64,000 nt of DNA, taken from Pedobacter borealis DSM 19626. GTDB taxonomy: Bacteria; Bacteroidota; Bacteroidia; Sphingobacteriales; Sphingobacteriaceae. Both the position numbers and the translations under genes were made by a program. Positions 55,404 to 64,000 of the stretch are shown one piece after another; position 1 is the stretch's first letter; each line of letters opens with the position of its first letter. The notes below the pieces were generated by a model, which saw only the letters and a program-made list of their open reading frames with translations, searched no databases and was not told where the DNA came from. The DNA lies in NCBI RefSeq assembly GCF_000708285.2, contig NZ_JAUG01000029.1:31995-95994 (forward strand), given 5' to 3'.

Positions 55404-57475
55404 ATGAAAAACCGTAAAAGCAAAATCCTGATCTTCAGTTTCTTTTTTATCTCCTTTTTCTCTTTCAATGTGGATCTTTATGCTCAGCAAAAACCAAATA
55501 TCATCTACATTTTGGTAGATGACCTTGGCTATGGCGATCTCGGCGTCCTATTTCAAAACCAGAGGTCAAAAGCCTTCCGGCTTTGTTATCACCCCATTTA
55601 GATCAAATGGCAAAATCAGGAGCCATATTAACTCAGCAATATGCCAATGCCCCAGTATGTGCTCCATCAAGGGCATCTTTAATGACCGGAGTAAACCAGG
55701 CCAATGCCAGTGTGCGGGACAATCAATTCGATAAGGCTCTGGAAAACAACCACACGATAGCAACGGTATTAAAAAATGCAGGTTATGCCACTGTTGCCAT
55801 CGGGAAATGGGGTTTACAGGGAACCGATGAAAAACAAAAACCAAACTGGCCCGCCCATCCTTTAAAAAGAGGTTTTGATGATTACTTTGGATATATGCGT
55901 CATGCAGACGGACATGAACACTATCCTGTGGAAGGTACATATAGAGGCAAAAAAGAAATTTGGGCCAACTACAAAGAAGTTTCCGAAGGGTTACAAAAGT
56001 GTTATACTACCGATTTATGGACTGCAAAAGCAAAGGATTTCATTATAAATTTTGAGCAGAAGAACCAGAACAAAAAATCTTTTTTTATGTATCTGGCTTA
56101 CGATGCACCACATGCAGTACTCGAACTGCCGACACAAGGGTATCCAACAGGCGGGGGACTAAAGGGAGGACTGCAATGGACCGGTCAAAAGGGAAAGATG
56201 ATCAATACCGCCTCTGGAGATGTTGATAGTTATGTCCATCCTGATTATGCAGATGCTACTTACGATGATGATAAAGACCCAAATACCCCGAAGGTTCCAT
56301 GGCCAGATACCTATAAAAGATATGCAACAGCGGTAAGGCGTCTGGATGATGCAGTTGGCGATATCAGAAAGCTACTATCAGATTTAAAAATTGATGATAA
56401 TACACTAATTGTTTTCACCTCCGACAACGGCCCATCGATAGAATCTTATCTTCCAAAATCTTTTGTAGCTGTTAAACCGACTTTTTTCAGTAGCTATGGC
56501 CCCTTTGATGGTATAAAACGTGATTGTTGGGAAGGTGGGGTGCGTATGCCCGCCCTAGTGGTTTGGCCAAAGCGCATTCCTGCTGGCAAAGTTGTAAACA
56601 CTCCCTCAATGCTCTCGGACTGGCTGCCCACCTTTGCAGGAGCCGCTAAAACCTTTGCACCTGTAAGAACTACTGGTGTCTCCCTGCTTCCTTCATTGAC
56701 GAATATCGGAAAGCAGGACAAAGCTTTGGTATACAGTGAATATTTTGAGGCTGGCAATACACCAGGCTTCGATCAATTCGAACCTGGGCATGCCGGCAGA
56801 AAACGTAATCAGATGCAGCTCATCAGAATGGGAGATTTTGTAGGGGTACGGTATGATATCAAATCAGCTGATGATCAGTTTGAAATTTATAACGTAGTAA
56901 AAGATCCAAAGGAAAAAAATAATCTGGCAGGTCAGGACGGTTTCGAGAAGCTGCAAGCTAACATGAAAGCGAAGGTATTGCAGCTAAGAATTTCAGATCC
57001 AGACGCATCCCGCCCTTATGATAATACACCGGTACCTGGTATAGATTTGCCTAAAAACGCGAAGAAAGGTTTAAAATGGTCATTTTTTAAAGGAGATTTT
57101 CCATTTATACCATCATTAAACGCTCAACGTGCTGATCAATCCGGAGCTACCAAATCACCTGTTCAAATTAAAACGGCCAAAGGGATGATTATGTATAAAA
57201 CCTATATCAAAATACCAAAAAGAGGATTATATACTTTTAAGCTTATTTCAGATAACAGCGCATTTGTCAAGCTTCATCAGTTTAATCTACTCGATGCAGA
57301 TTTTGATTATAAAACTGGCGAAGTTATCCAAAAGAGCGTCACACTCGATGAAGGATATCACCCACTCACCATATATTATTTAAAAGATCAAAATGTCAAA
57401 AAAGGGTTCAAATTGCAATTTAAAGCGGCATCTGGTACATGGGAAGATCTAGGAGAGAAAAATTGCTTTTATTAG
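55404..57475 (+). pseudogene. Exported arylsulfatase, split by a -1 frameshift near the N-terminus
   Basis: The first frame (55404-55601) has a signal peptide (ILIFSFFFISFFSFNVDLYA) and the sulfatase opening PNIIYILVDDLGYGDLGV with metal-binding Asp pair. The gene then continues in another frame from about 55568 (SPHLDQMAKSGAILTQQYAN) to 57475. The formylglycine site is a Cys-type CxPSR (VCAPSRASLMTG), and TSDNGPS and KWGLQGTD-type metal/sulfate motifs are present. A C-terminal PA14-like domain (YKTYIKIPKRGLYTFKLISD) follows. Adding one A to the AAAA tract near 55569 restores RSK-SLPALLSPHLD. With the repair it would be about 690 residues. It is either a pseudogene or carries a sequencing error. 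Confidence 0.85.
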
Positions 57476-57658
57476 TGCGGGCTATCCACCACAATAGGGC
57501 GATAATTTGCATTGAGGTACTTTGAGAACAACCCATGCAACGGTTGTGCCAAGCAGTAAACCTATAGCTATCCTGCAAAACTTTGCTTTTATTTTCAACA
57601 ATATTTTCGCCAAAAATCAAATCGTTATTCGACTGTGCGATCTTTTCTACTCTTACAC

Positions 57659-57697
57659 TTAAGGAAACACGACAATGTGGTGTTTCCTTTTTTTTTT
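57659..57697 (+). terminator. Strong intrinsic terminator downstream of the sulfatase
   Basis: AAGGAAACAC pairs perfectly with GTGTTTCCTT around an 8-9 nt loop and is followed by about nine T. It lies 185 nt after the sulfatase stop; the sequence between shows no gene. Confidence 0.85.
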
Positions 57698-57790
57698 AAA
57701 ACAAATACTTAAAAAAAGAATATAGGTGTTAGACTGGAGATTTCGCTGAAATTGGTTCTTCGTCACTTTTGGTGAAAGTATATTAAAAAA

Positions 57791-58054
57791 CTACACTTTA
57801 CTTGTCAGCCCAAGTTTCTTTTCAAAAGTAATCCCAACTTCCCCTAGCAGGTTATATACCTGCGCTTTTTGATATTCTATACCATATTCTTTCTTAAGTC
57901 CATCACAAAATGGACAAAATTCTTCACCAACACTTAATAGCCAAGCTTCTTCTATTGCCGTAAATAGCAACCAATTATTATAAGCTCCAGTCCTGTTTCT
58001 AAGAGACTTGATTTCAGCTATGTATCTTTTCTGTGTTTGTTCGTCAAAATCACT
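57791..58054 (-). pseudogene. ATG-less 87-codon open frame after the alpha-galactosidase-like gene
   Basis: The minus strand is open from 58054 (directly after a TAA) to a TAG at 57791, with protein-like composition: FDEQTQKRYIAEIKSLRNRT, NWLLFTAIEEAWLLSVGEEF, CPFCDGLKKEYGIEYQ and LGEVGITFEKKLGLTSK. There is no ATG in frame; it overlaps the last codon of the upstream gene. I do not recognise it. It is probably the 3' end of a gene whose front was lost when the neighbouring gene arrived, or it starts from a rare codon. Confidence 0.4.
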
Positions 58055-60164
58055 TTACCCCATTTGCTACTGCATCAAATACCAATACCTCAAAAGGCTG
58101 CAATACAAAAGTTATAGGTTTACCCGCTGTGGCTTCCATAGCTTTAATACGCTGATCTTGGTATGGTGACCTTAATTGATATTTCCTGGCCGCATTTGGA
58201 GGTAACTCAAAGGCATTTTCTATATCAATGGTAATTTTTTGCTCCTGATCACTTGGGTTACGCATACACAGTACTGCTTTATTGTCTTGCCATGAGGCAT
58301 AGCAATAAGGCTCACCTTTATTTGGATCGCCTAGTACCCAATGGGTGTCGATTAAAGTACCAACATTTTTCTTACTCCATCTAATGCATTCTGCCAAGTC
58401 GTCCCACGCCTTCTTATTCATCAAATCGGGCGATAAATAGAGTTCCTGTAAATTTGTACCTAGTGCAAAATAACTGCGAAACTCATTGGTCATGTTATTG
58501 CCTGCTTCCGATGTCTTTTTTGCCTGATAGTAGTGGCCTAGAACTACCCCGTGCACCATCATGCTATTAATTGGGTATAAGGGTGCCCTTTCCACAACCA
58601 TTTTATACATCTCCCCATCACGGTAATTCATACCCCGTTCCCTGTTGTCGCCCTTCCCAATCCAACTGACATCTGCTCCACCCATACGCCACGTACAGTC
58701 CACGAAATTAAGCCAGAATGGGGACGGCCAGGTTCCCACAGTTGTATTGATAAACAATTTGGGGTTTTTAGCATGCAGTTCTTGTGCAACTTGGCATAAA
58801 CGCATAAAATGTCCTGTTGATTTTAAGTTACCAAACGTTCTTCCACTGTTTTCATATGGTGCGGCATTATCCCATTTAAAATAATTGATTGCATATTTAT
58901 CCATAAAATCTGCACAGATTTGTTTGTATAGATTGTAATACCCTATATTGCCCATATCAAAAGTGGTAGCATTTTTTGGTAATGCGCCTTTTTTAATGGC
59001 CCAAGCAAGACGTTCTTTTTTTCCGCCATAGCCTCCATAAGGCGACACCCACAAACCAATCTTAATATCGCCCAGTTTTTTTTGCAAATCAGAAAAACCA
59101 TTGTTAAATCTCTTTTGATCAGGGCTCCACAGATCTACACTTGGATCGTCCCATCCGTCATCCAACACAAATCCATCCAATTTAATCCCTCGCTCTTGCA
59201 CCAATTCTGCTTGATAGGCTCTTGCCGTCTTGATTAGCTTTTCTTCTGAAAGATCTCCGCCCAAGTCATACCAGGAATTGTAATGCAAATATTGCCTAAA
59301 AGGTGAAGCCCGTTCCCGTTCCAGGTAATACTGAAATGTCCTGCGGCGCTGTTGTTCAGGAAACACACCTATCATAGTACTAATTTGGTAATGGTCGGTT
59401 GCGCTCAACGATAATGTCGTGGGCATAAAAAGTGTAGTTACATTTTCGGCTCCCGGATCGCTTTTGGCTATATAGGCAGGCTGTTCAATTGCTGCCAGAA
59501 TAGTCGTGGACGGGATGCTGTATGGAGATCCCGGAACAGTTCCTAGAGAATTGGCAGGCAAATATTTAATTGGCAAACGAAACATCGATATCCCGGAAAT
59601 TGTATCGACAAGCTCCTTTTTGCTACTGATGGCAAATACCTGCCTAATGTAATTTGATCCATCACGGAGTTCTGCCTGCCAATTAATTACAATTCTTGAT
59701 TTTTGGTTGAACAAGGTCAGGCGAATTGCCTTACCTGCAATACCATCTGCCACTCTTGGGCCTTTTGCATTGGGCATCAACGCAACAAGCTGAGGCCTTG
59801 AAGTCACCACAAAATCGCCTGCATTGAATATACCTGAAGAAATGGTTTCAAATCCGTATGCAGAAATCCCACCAAAGTTGAGCGTTTTGCCGTTTTTCAA
59901 ATCAGTGAAACTAATCAATTGCAAGGAACCATTCTTAATGGACCAATCTGCTTTAATTAATTGATTACTTAAGGTAAGCTGATTGTTCATTAAACTGGAC
60001 TTTGCCTTTCCAGGCATAGTTGAGAGTGGCCAGTTTAGGGTTGTTTTTACATCCCCCGTGGGCAGGTTATCTTTTTTTACCTGAGCACTTAAGGAAAAAC
60101 TGTTCAATGAAACAGCTAGTCCAATTAGTAGGTGGGCGAGCTGGCTTGGTTTGCTACTGTTCAA
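58050..60164 (-). CDS. Secreted alpha-galactosidase-like glycosidase (clan GH-D)
   Basis: 704 residues with a signal peptide (LLIGLAVSLNSFSLSAQ). An N-terminal beta-sandwich of about 300 residues is followed by a TIM barrel with LDGFVLDDGWDDPSVDLWSP near 325-345 and the likely nucleophile Asp in YFKWDNAAPY near 435, as in GH27/GH36 enzymes. A C-terminal beta domain (ITFVLQPFEVLVFDA) closes it. It should release alpha-linked galactose or a related sugar in the periplasm. The precise GH family was not resolved. It is divergent from the TPR/LuxR-type regulator at 60866, which may control it. Confidence 0.85.
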   Translation of the reverse strand: MNSSKPSQLAHLLIGLAVSLNSFSLSAQVKKDNLPTGDVKTTLNWPLSTMPGKAKSSLMNNQLTLSNQLIKADWSIKNGSLQLISFTDLKNGKTLNFGGISAYGFETISSGIFNAGDFVVTSRPQLVALMPNAKGPRVADGIAGKAIRLTLFNQKSRIVINWQAELRDGSNYIRQVFAISSKKELVDTISGISMFRLPIKYLPANSLGTVPGSPYSIPSTTILAAIEQPAYIAKSDPGAENVTTLFMPTTLSLSATDHYQISTMIGVFPEQQRRRTFQYYLERERASPFRQYLHYNSWYDLGGDLSEEKLIKTARAYQAELVQERGIKLDGFVLDDGWDDPSVDLWSPDQKRFNNGFSDLQKKLGDIKIGLWVSPYGGYGGKKERLAWAIKKGALPKNATTFDMGNIGYYNLYKQICADFMDKYAINYFKWDNAAPYENSGRTFGNLKSTGHFMRLCQVAQELHAKNPKLFINTTVGTWPSPFWLNFVDCTWRMGGADVSWIGKGDNRERGMNYRDGEMYKMVVERAPLYPINSMMVHGVVLGHYYQAKKTSEAGNNMTNEFRSYFALGTNLQELYLSPDLMNKKAWDDLAECIRWSKKNVGTLIDTHWVLGDPNKGEPYCYASWQDNKAVLCMRNPSDQEQKITIDIENAFELPPNAARKYQLRSPYQDQRIKAMEATAGKPITFVLQPFEVLVFDAVANGVK

Positions 60165-60865
60165 AATATAAGGGTTTTAATTGTGGTTAAATAAATTGTT
60201 CGTAAAACTTTGCTGTATTATAGAACTGGCATCAAGTAGTTTTAAGCTCCAATCGTCTAAGGCACTCATACCAAACTTAAAGCAGCTACGCCACTGATTA
60301 TTCACAAAACCCTCATTAAACTGATGTATTTTGGTCTGCATTGGCGTAACTTTTAACACATTAAAAATCTATTGTGCGCTTAATACAAATTTGGTTAGTT
60401 GTCTTGCCCCTAAACTATGAATACCTAAATTAAAGAAAGCATCTAACACCGCACAAACGTTTGTTTACAAATAATTATTTATATTAATTACGAGAAGACG
60501 CCACCAGATGCTTGTTGTGAATTGCAAGGTTACAATTTAGAGAAACGATGCCAATTTGTTTAATCATTTTTGACAGGATGGGCAGTGAAATATGGCGCAA
60601 GTTTTTTGCCAAATCTGTTATGTTCAAGCTTAAAAATAACAACATTAAAGCAATAAACCTATGGTTGCAATAGTGTATTTCTGTTCCTTTAATTGTCGGG
60701 TTGTTAGAAGTTTCACGAATAAAGAATCATTTATCTAATTTCGACAAGCTACCTCTGTAGCTTTGAAAAATAATTAAGCGTTTCGCAAGAACCTGAAGTA
60801 TTGTTTCAATCAGAGCAATAAATACGTTTAAGATTTGTACTTTTATAATTATAAAACGCAATCCG
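60165..60865. other. Intergenic region between the glycosidase and the TPR regulator
   Basis: About 700 nt. A 60-codon minus-strand ORF ends 12 nt before the glycosidase start but has no recognisable content. The rest is AT-rich with no repeat, clear promoter or RNA gene that I can support. Confidence 0.5.
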
Positions 60866-62575
60866 GTGATCGTTACCTTTTTAATTCGTTCGTTCCAAGC
60901 TAAAAAAAAGAAGATTTCATTAAACAAACCTATTGTTTTTATCGTGTGCGCTTTGCTGTTTTTTTTAAACACTAATGCACAAAACTCAAAAAAAGATAGC
61001 TTAAAAACACAACTTAAATTAGCAAACACTGTTGAGGAACAGTTTAAAATAACAGTGGAATTAATTAAATTAAATACAAAAACCAACCCAGCTTTAGCAT
61101 TAACTTATGCAGAAGAATTGGTGGAGCTAGCCAATATTAATAAATCGGATTCACTGATAAACAAGGCAAATCTAAACTTAGCTACTGTCTATCTATACTT
61201 GGAGAACTTCCCAAAATCTCTCCAGTACTATTTTAAGGTTATCAATAATGCCCAAAAGGATACAGATCCAGATGTGCTTGTTTCTGCATACGTGAACTCA
61301 GGTAATATTTATGTCTTCAAAAGTGATTACAAAAATGGCATTGCCAAATATACTAAAGCGCTTGACTACCTGAAGGCAAAAACCAAACTTAACTTCGCGA
61401 GAAAAGCAGGCGTACTTAATAATATCGGCAGTCTTTACAAAGAAATAAAAGAGTATAGCAAGGCGATGGTCTATTTAAATGAAGCTATTAAATTAAGCAA
61501 ACAAATAAATGATCAAGGGAATATTGCGAATATTCTAAATAATCAAGGACAAGTATACCAGCATCTTGGCAAAAATGACTTAGCACTCCAGCGTTACCTT
61601 GAAGCGATGGAAATAAGAAAGAAGACCAACGATTTGACTGGATTAGCTACTTCGAATTTCAGGCTTGGCCAATATTATTATAGTATAAAAAACTTTGCTA
61701 TCGCAGAACAGTATTTTAAAAAAATTACCTCCACAAAGAATGACTCCGGCTCACTAAGCGTCATTAGTCAGGCCTCTTTTTATCTGTACAATATTTACAA
61801 GCAGCAAGGGAAATACAAGGACGCCTTACAATCCATCGAAGTTCATAAAAATGCTAACGACAGTCTATTCAACGAAGCCAGAACTCGGAAAATAACGCAG
61901 TTGGAAATGCAATTTGAATTTGACAGAGTGCAAAACCAACAAAAGATCAAACAACGTGAAAAAGACCTGTATAGTTGGCTTATAGGCATTACATTGGTTC
62001 TTTCATTAGCCATTATTTCTCTTCTTTTCTTCCTACAAAAAAACAAGGCCAAAAGACTACATTTGGAGCAGAATCATTTAAAATTAGAAAAACAAAATCT
62101 GGAAAAGGATATTGAATTAAAGGACAAGGAGCTTACCACACAAGTATTACATTTGGTCCAAAAGAACGAACTGATCGATGTAATCTCTGAAAAGTTAGTC
62201 GATATCAAAAGCAATATGAACACTGAATCACAGCAACAGGTTCAAAAGGTGATTACTGATCTCCAATCCAATTTACAACCGGAGCTTTTGAAAGAATTTA
62301 AGCTTAGATTCCAGCATGTTCACAACGACTTCTTTAATACTTTAAACGAAAAATTCCCAGATCTTAGTCCGAGTGAATTAAGGTTATGCGCTTTCTTAAA
62401 ACTAAACCTAACGACTAAAGAAATCTCTGCCATTACCAACATTAGTCCCAAATCAATTGAGATAGCACGAACCCGTTTACGTAAAAAGTTAAATTTAACT
62501 GGGACTGATACGAATCTCGTGACATTCTTATCGCAATTGGAACAGGCATCAGTACATCAAAATCTGCAAGCTTAG
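60866..62575 (+). CDS. TPR-containing transcriptional regulator with LuxR-like HTH
   Basis: 569 residues. The only reasonable start is a GTG at 60866; no in-frame ATG precedes the hydrophobic segment KPIVFIVCALLFFLNTNAQ, which is a signal or anchor. Six or so tetratricopeptide repeats follow (for example YVNSGNIYVFKSDYKNGIAK, LNNIGSLYKEIKEYSKAMVY, ILNNQGQVYQHLGKNDLALQ). A transmembrane helix (WLIGITLVLSLAIISLLFFL) near 370, a coiled coil (ENQNLEKDIELKDKEL-like) and a C-terminal LuxR-like helix-turn-helix (LSPSELRLCAFLKLNLTTKE, SPKSIEIARTRLRKKL) complete it. This architecture is common near PULs in this phylum: periplasmic TPR sensor, cytoplasmic DNA-binding output. Confidence 0.9.
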   Translation: MIVTFLIRSFQAKKKKISLNKPIVFIVCALLFFLNTNAQNSKKDSLKTQLKLANTVEEQFKITVELIKLNTKTNPALALTYAEELVELANINKSDSLINKANLNLATVYLYLENFPKSLQYYFKVINNAQKDTDPDVLVSAYVNSGNIYVFKSDYKNGIAKYTKALDYLKAKTKLNFARKAGVLNNIGSLYKEIKEYSKAMVYLNEAIKLSKQINDQGNIANILNNQGQVYQHLGKNDLALQRYLEAMEIRKKTNDLTGLATSNFRLGQYYYSIKNFAIAEQYFKKITSTKNDSGSLSVISQASFYLYNIYKQQGKYKDALQSIEVHKNANDSLFNEARTRKITQLEMQFEFDRVQNQQKIKQREKDLYSWLIGITLVLSLAIISLLFFLQKNKAKRLHLEQNHLKLEKQNLEKDIELKDKELTTQVLHLVQKNELIDVISEKLVDIKSNMNTESQQQVQKVITDLQSNLQPELLKEFKLRFQHVHNDFFNTLNEKFPDLSPSELRLCAFLKLNLTTKEISAITNISPKSIEIARTRLRKKLNLTGTDTNLVTFLSQLEQASVHQNLQA

Positions 62576-62773
62576 ATACTATCTTATTCTTAAATTGTTT
62601 ACGACCTCTAGGCTTAATACCTGTCGGATAAGTACCATTAACTTACAGTATTTTAACAGGATGGGACAGCCAACAATATTCAATGAAAATTCTCTAAAAC
62701 AAGACCTTCAGCGTTCATTTCTCTTTATTAATCATCTTGTAGTGCTAATATTAGTGTGAAATGACATCATTTG

Positions 62774-62795
62774 GTGGTTTTGTAGTGGTTTTGTA
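62774..62795 (+). promoter_or_regulatory. Tandem 11-mer upstream of an AraC gene
   Basis: GTGGTTTTGTA is repeated exactly twice head to tail, preceded by TTG and followed by ATGGTCAG. One-turn (11 bp) phasing suits a regulator with repeated contacts. It is 80 nt upstream of the AraC start in the 300-nt gap 62576-62875, which holds no other feature. Confidence 0.4.
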
Positions 62796-62875
62796 ATGGT
62801 CAGTTTTTATTTCTTTCGTGATCAAAGCACGTATTTAGGGTATTATTAATTCGACCAAACCTCATTAACCAAACC

Positions 62876-63811
62876 ATGGAGAATATCAACCCCGAAGATG
62901 ACTTCTTTGAAAAAAACCAAATTACCGTCCCTAAAGCTGTAATGCAAGAGCTCGTTAAGAACAAATTTTTCAAAAATGCGCTTTACATTACTGAAATCGG
63001 ATTTTTTATTAACGCTAACAATCGTTACAGATTAAGCGAAAGTAGCTGCCCTGATTATGTCTTGGTTTATTGCCAAAATGGAAAAGGGCATTGTGAAACG
63101 CGAAATGAAATCTTTCCAATGGAAGCCGATCAGTTCATGATTTTATCACCAACTCAGTTTCATAGTTTTCAGTCGGATCCGAACAGCCTTTGGAGCATTC
63201 AATGGTTGCGTTTTAGTGGTCTTATGGCTGACGAGTTAAAAAACAGTTTAGACTTACAACAGTTTGAAAAGCCATCTCCGCTATTTTCTAGTAATCAAAT
63301 TCCCGAGGCGTTTCAGAAGATTTTTTCTTGTCTTGCTGATGGCTTCGCTTTAGAGAATATCGGTTATGCCAATCTTAATTTATATCATTTAATTACTTTA
63401 TTAATATTCTTAAATAAGGAGAGCAGAAACGTAAAAAAGGATGAAGATCAATTGGAACAATCCATTTCATTTATGAAAGAAAATCTTCACAGGTCACTTA
63501 CAGTTGAAAGTATTGCGAAGGAATTTAATTATTCTTCATCGCATTATTCGACGCTATTTAAGCAAAAAACTGGCCTTTCTCCAATTGATTACTTTATTAG
63601 GTTAAAAATTCAAAATGCTTGTCAACTGTTAACTAAAAGCAATCTCATTGTAAAAGAGATTGCTCAAAAAGTAGGATATGACGATCCATTCTATTTCTCT
63701 AGGATGTTCAAAAAAATAATAGGAAAATCGCCAATTGAATATAAAGAACGTTTAGAAATTGAACGAATGCAAGCAGTTTTGGGCATACAACAATTTGAAT
63801 TAGCGAGCTAA
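62876..63811 (+). CDS. AraC-family transcriptional regulator
   Basis: 311 residues. The N-terminal arm and cupin (DYVLVYCQNGKGHCETRNEI, DQFMILSPTQFHSFQSDPNS) form the ligand-binding part. The C-terminal AraC domain is intact (SLTVESIAKEFNYSSSHYST, then VKEIAQKVGYDDPFYFSRMF). Regulators of this form control sugar catabolism in many bacteria. It follows the TPR regulator gene by 300 nt; its target may lie beyond the right edge or be the glycosidase at 58050. Confidence 0.92.
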   Translation: MENINPEDDFFEKNQITVPKAVMQELVKNKFFKNALYITEIGFFINANNRYRLSESSCPDYVLVYCQNGKGHCETRNEIFPMEADQFMILSPTQFHSFQSDPNSLWSIQWLRFSGLMADELKNSLDLQQFEKPSPLFSSNQIPEAFQKIFSCLADGFALENIGYANLNLYHLITLLIFLNKESRNVKKDEDQLEQSISFMKENLHRSLTVESIAKEFNYSSSHYSTLFKQKTGLSPIDYFIRLKIQNACQLLTKSNLIVKEIAQKVGYDDPFYFSRMFKKIIGKSPIEYKERLEIERMQAVLGIQQFELAS

Positions 63812-63873
63812 GGAGCATAGTGCTAGTGTAATAGCAAGCAACATAGTACAAGAAACAAAGAACAAATGAAAAA

Positions 63874-64000
63874 GAGGTTGTATCATAAGTTCTGATTTCA
63901 TTCGAACTTGTCACGTTGAGTTTGTCGAAATGCTTTGAAGGGCATTTAAACAGGTCCTTCGACAGGCTCTCCACAGGAGTCCTTTGGACAGGATGACAAT
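63874..64000. repeat. MITE-like hairpin element, family A, copy 3 (reaches the right edge)
   Basis: Starts GAGGTTGTATCATAAG and contains CTTGTCACGTTGAG, TTTGTCGAAATGC and GTCCTTCGACAGGCTC, as in the copies near 19685 and 46544. It may continue past the window. Confidence 0.7.

Noticed and set aside
60177..60359. 60-codon minus-strand ORF just upstream of the glycosidase
   Set aside because: No signal peptide, domain or supporting start site; position alone is weak evidence.

Overview
The window looks like chromosome from a Pedobacter-like member of the Sphingobacteriaceae (Bacteroidota). The signs are SusC/SusD-type nutrient uptake proteins, a 1374-residue hybrid two-component regulator, class-typical secreted hydrolases, A-rich gene starts instead of strong Shine-Dalgarno sites, and one perfect TAnnTTTG-type promoter. 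The DNA is AT-rich. I saw no rRNA, tRNA, CRISPR array or prophage. Species-level identity is inference.

Layout. (1) 1-11.1 kb, minus strand: part of a polysaccharide utilisation locus with a GH31 glycosidase, a hybrid sensor/AraC regulator, and a SusC porin cut off by the left edge. (2) 11.8-19.3 kb, minus: NIPSNAP protein, S9 prolyl-oligopeptidase-type peptidase, APC amino acid permease, DUF885 metallohydrolase, AraC regulator. (3) 20.0-24.8 kb, minus: a four-gene trans-4-hydroxyproline degradation operon, flanked further along by two Xaa-Pro aminopeptidases (25.6 and 31.9 kb). With the S9 peptidase and permease this suggests use of proline- and hydroxyproline-rich (collagen-like) peptides. 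(4) 28.1-30.9 kb: a frameshifted DUF5695 gene. (5) 33.9-40.0 kb: a signalling neighbourhood with a frameshifted single-domain receiver coupled to a 155-residue protein of unknown family, a LytTR response regulator, a LytS-type kinase, a cold-shock-like ORF, a paralogue of the 155-residue protein, and an easily missed 43-codon Ser/Thr-rich peptide gene between regulator and kinase. (6) 40.3-52.4 kb: mixed housekeeping and regulatory genes (YeiH transporter, Lrp regulator, MpaB-like oxygenase, a membrane nucleotide cyclase, an ABC-F ATPase) plus an orphan 5'-truncated susD. (7) 52.6-57.5 kb: a decay zone with a formate-dehydrogenase-like gene carrying a nonsense codon and a frameshift, the remnant of its companion gene, and a frameshifted sulfatase. 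(8) 58-63.8 kb: a GH-D-type alpha-galactosidase-like enzyme, a TPR/LuxR-type regulator and an AraC regulator.

Intergenic DNA is unusually structured. Three gaps (11.2, 31.0 and 34.9 kb) each hold about three tandem copies of a different unit (about 190, 292 and 121 bp). Several families of hairpin-forming, MITE-like elements are dispersed through other gaps, some in pairs 19-44 kb apart.

Seven or eight coding sequences are disrupted, mostly between 28 and 58 kb. Either the strain is losing functions here or the assembly has indel errors in short homopolymers. The in-frame TGA in the formate-dehydrogenase-like gene and the truncated susD cannot be homopolymer artefacts.
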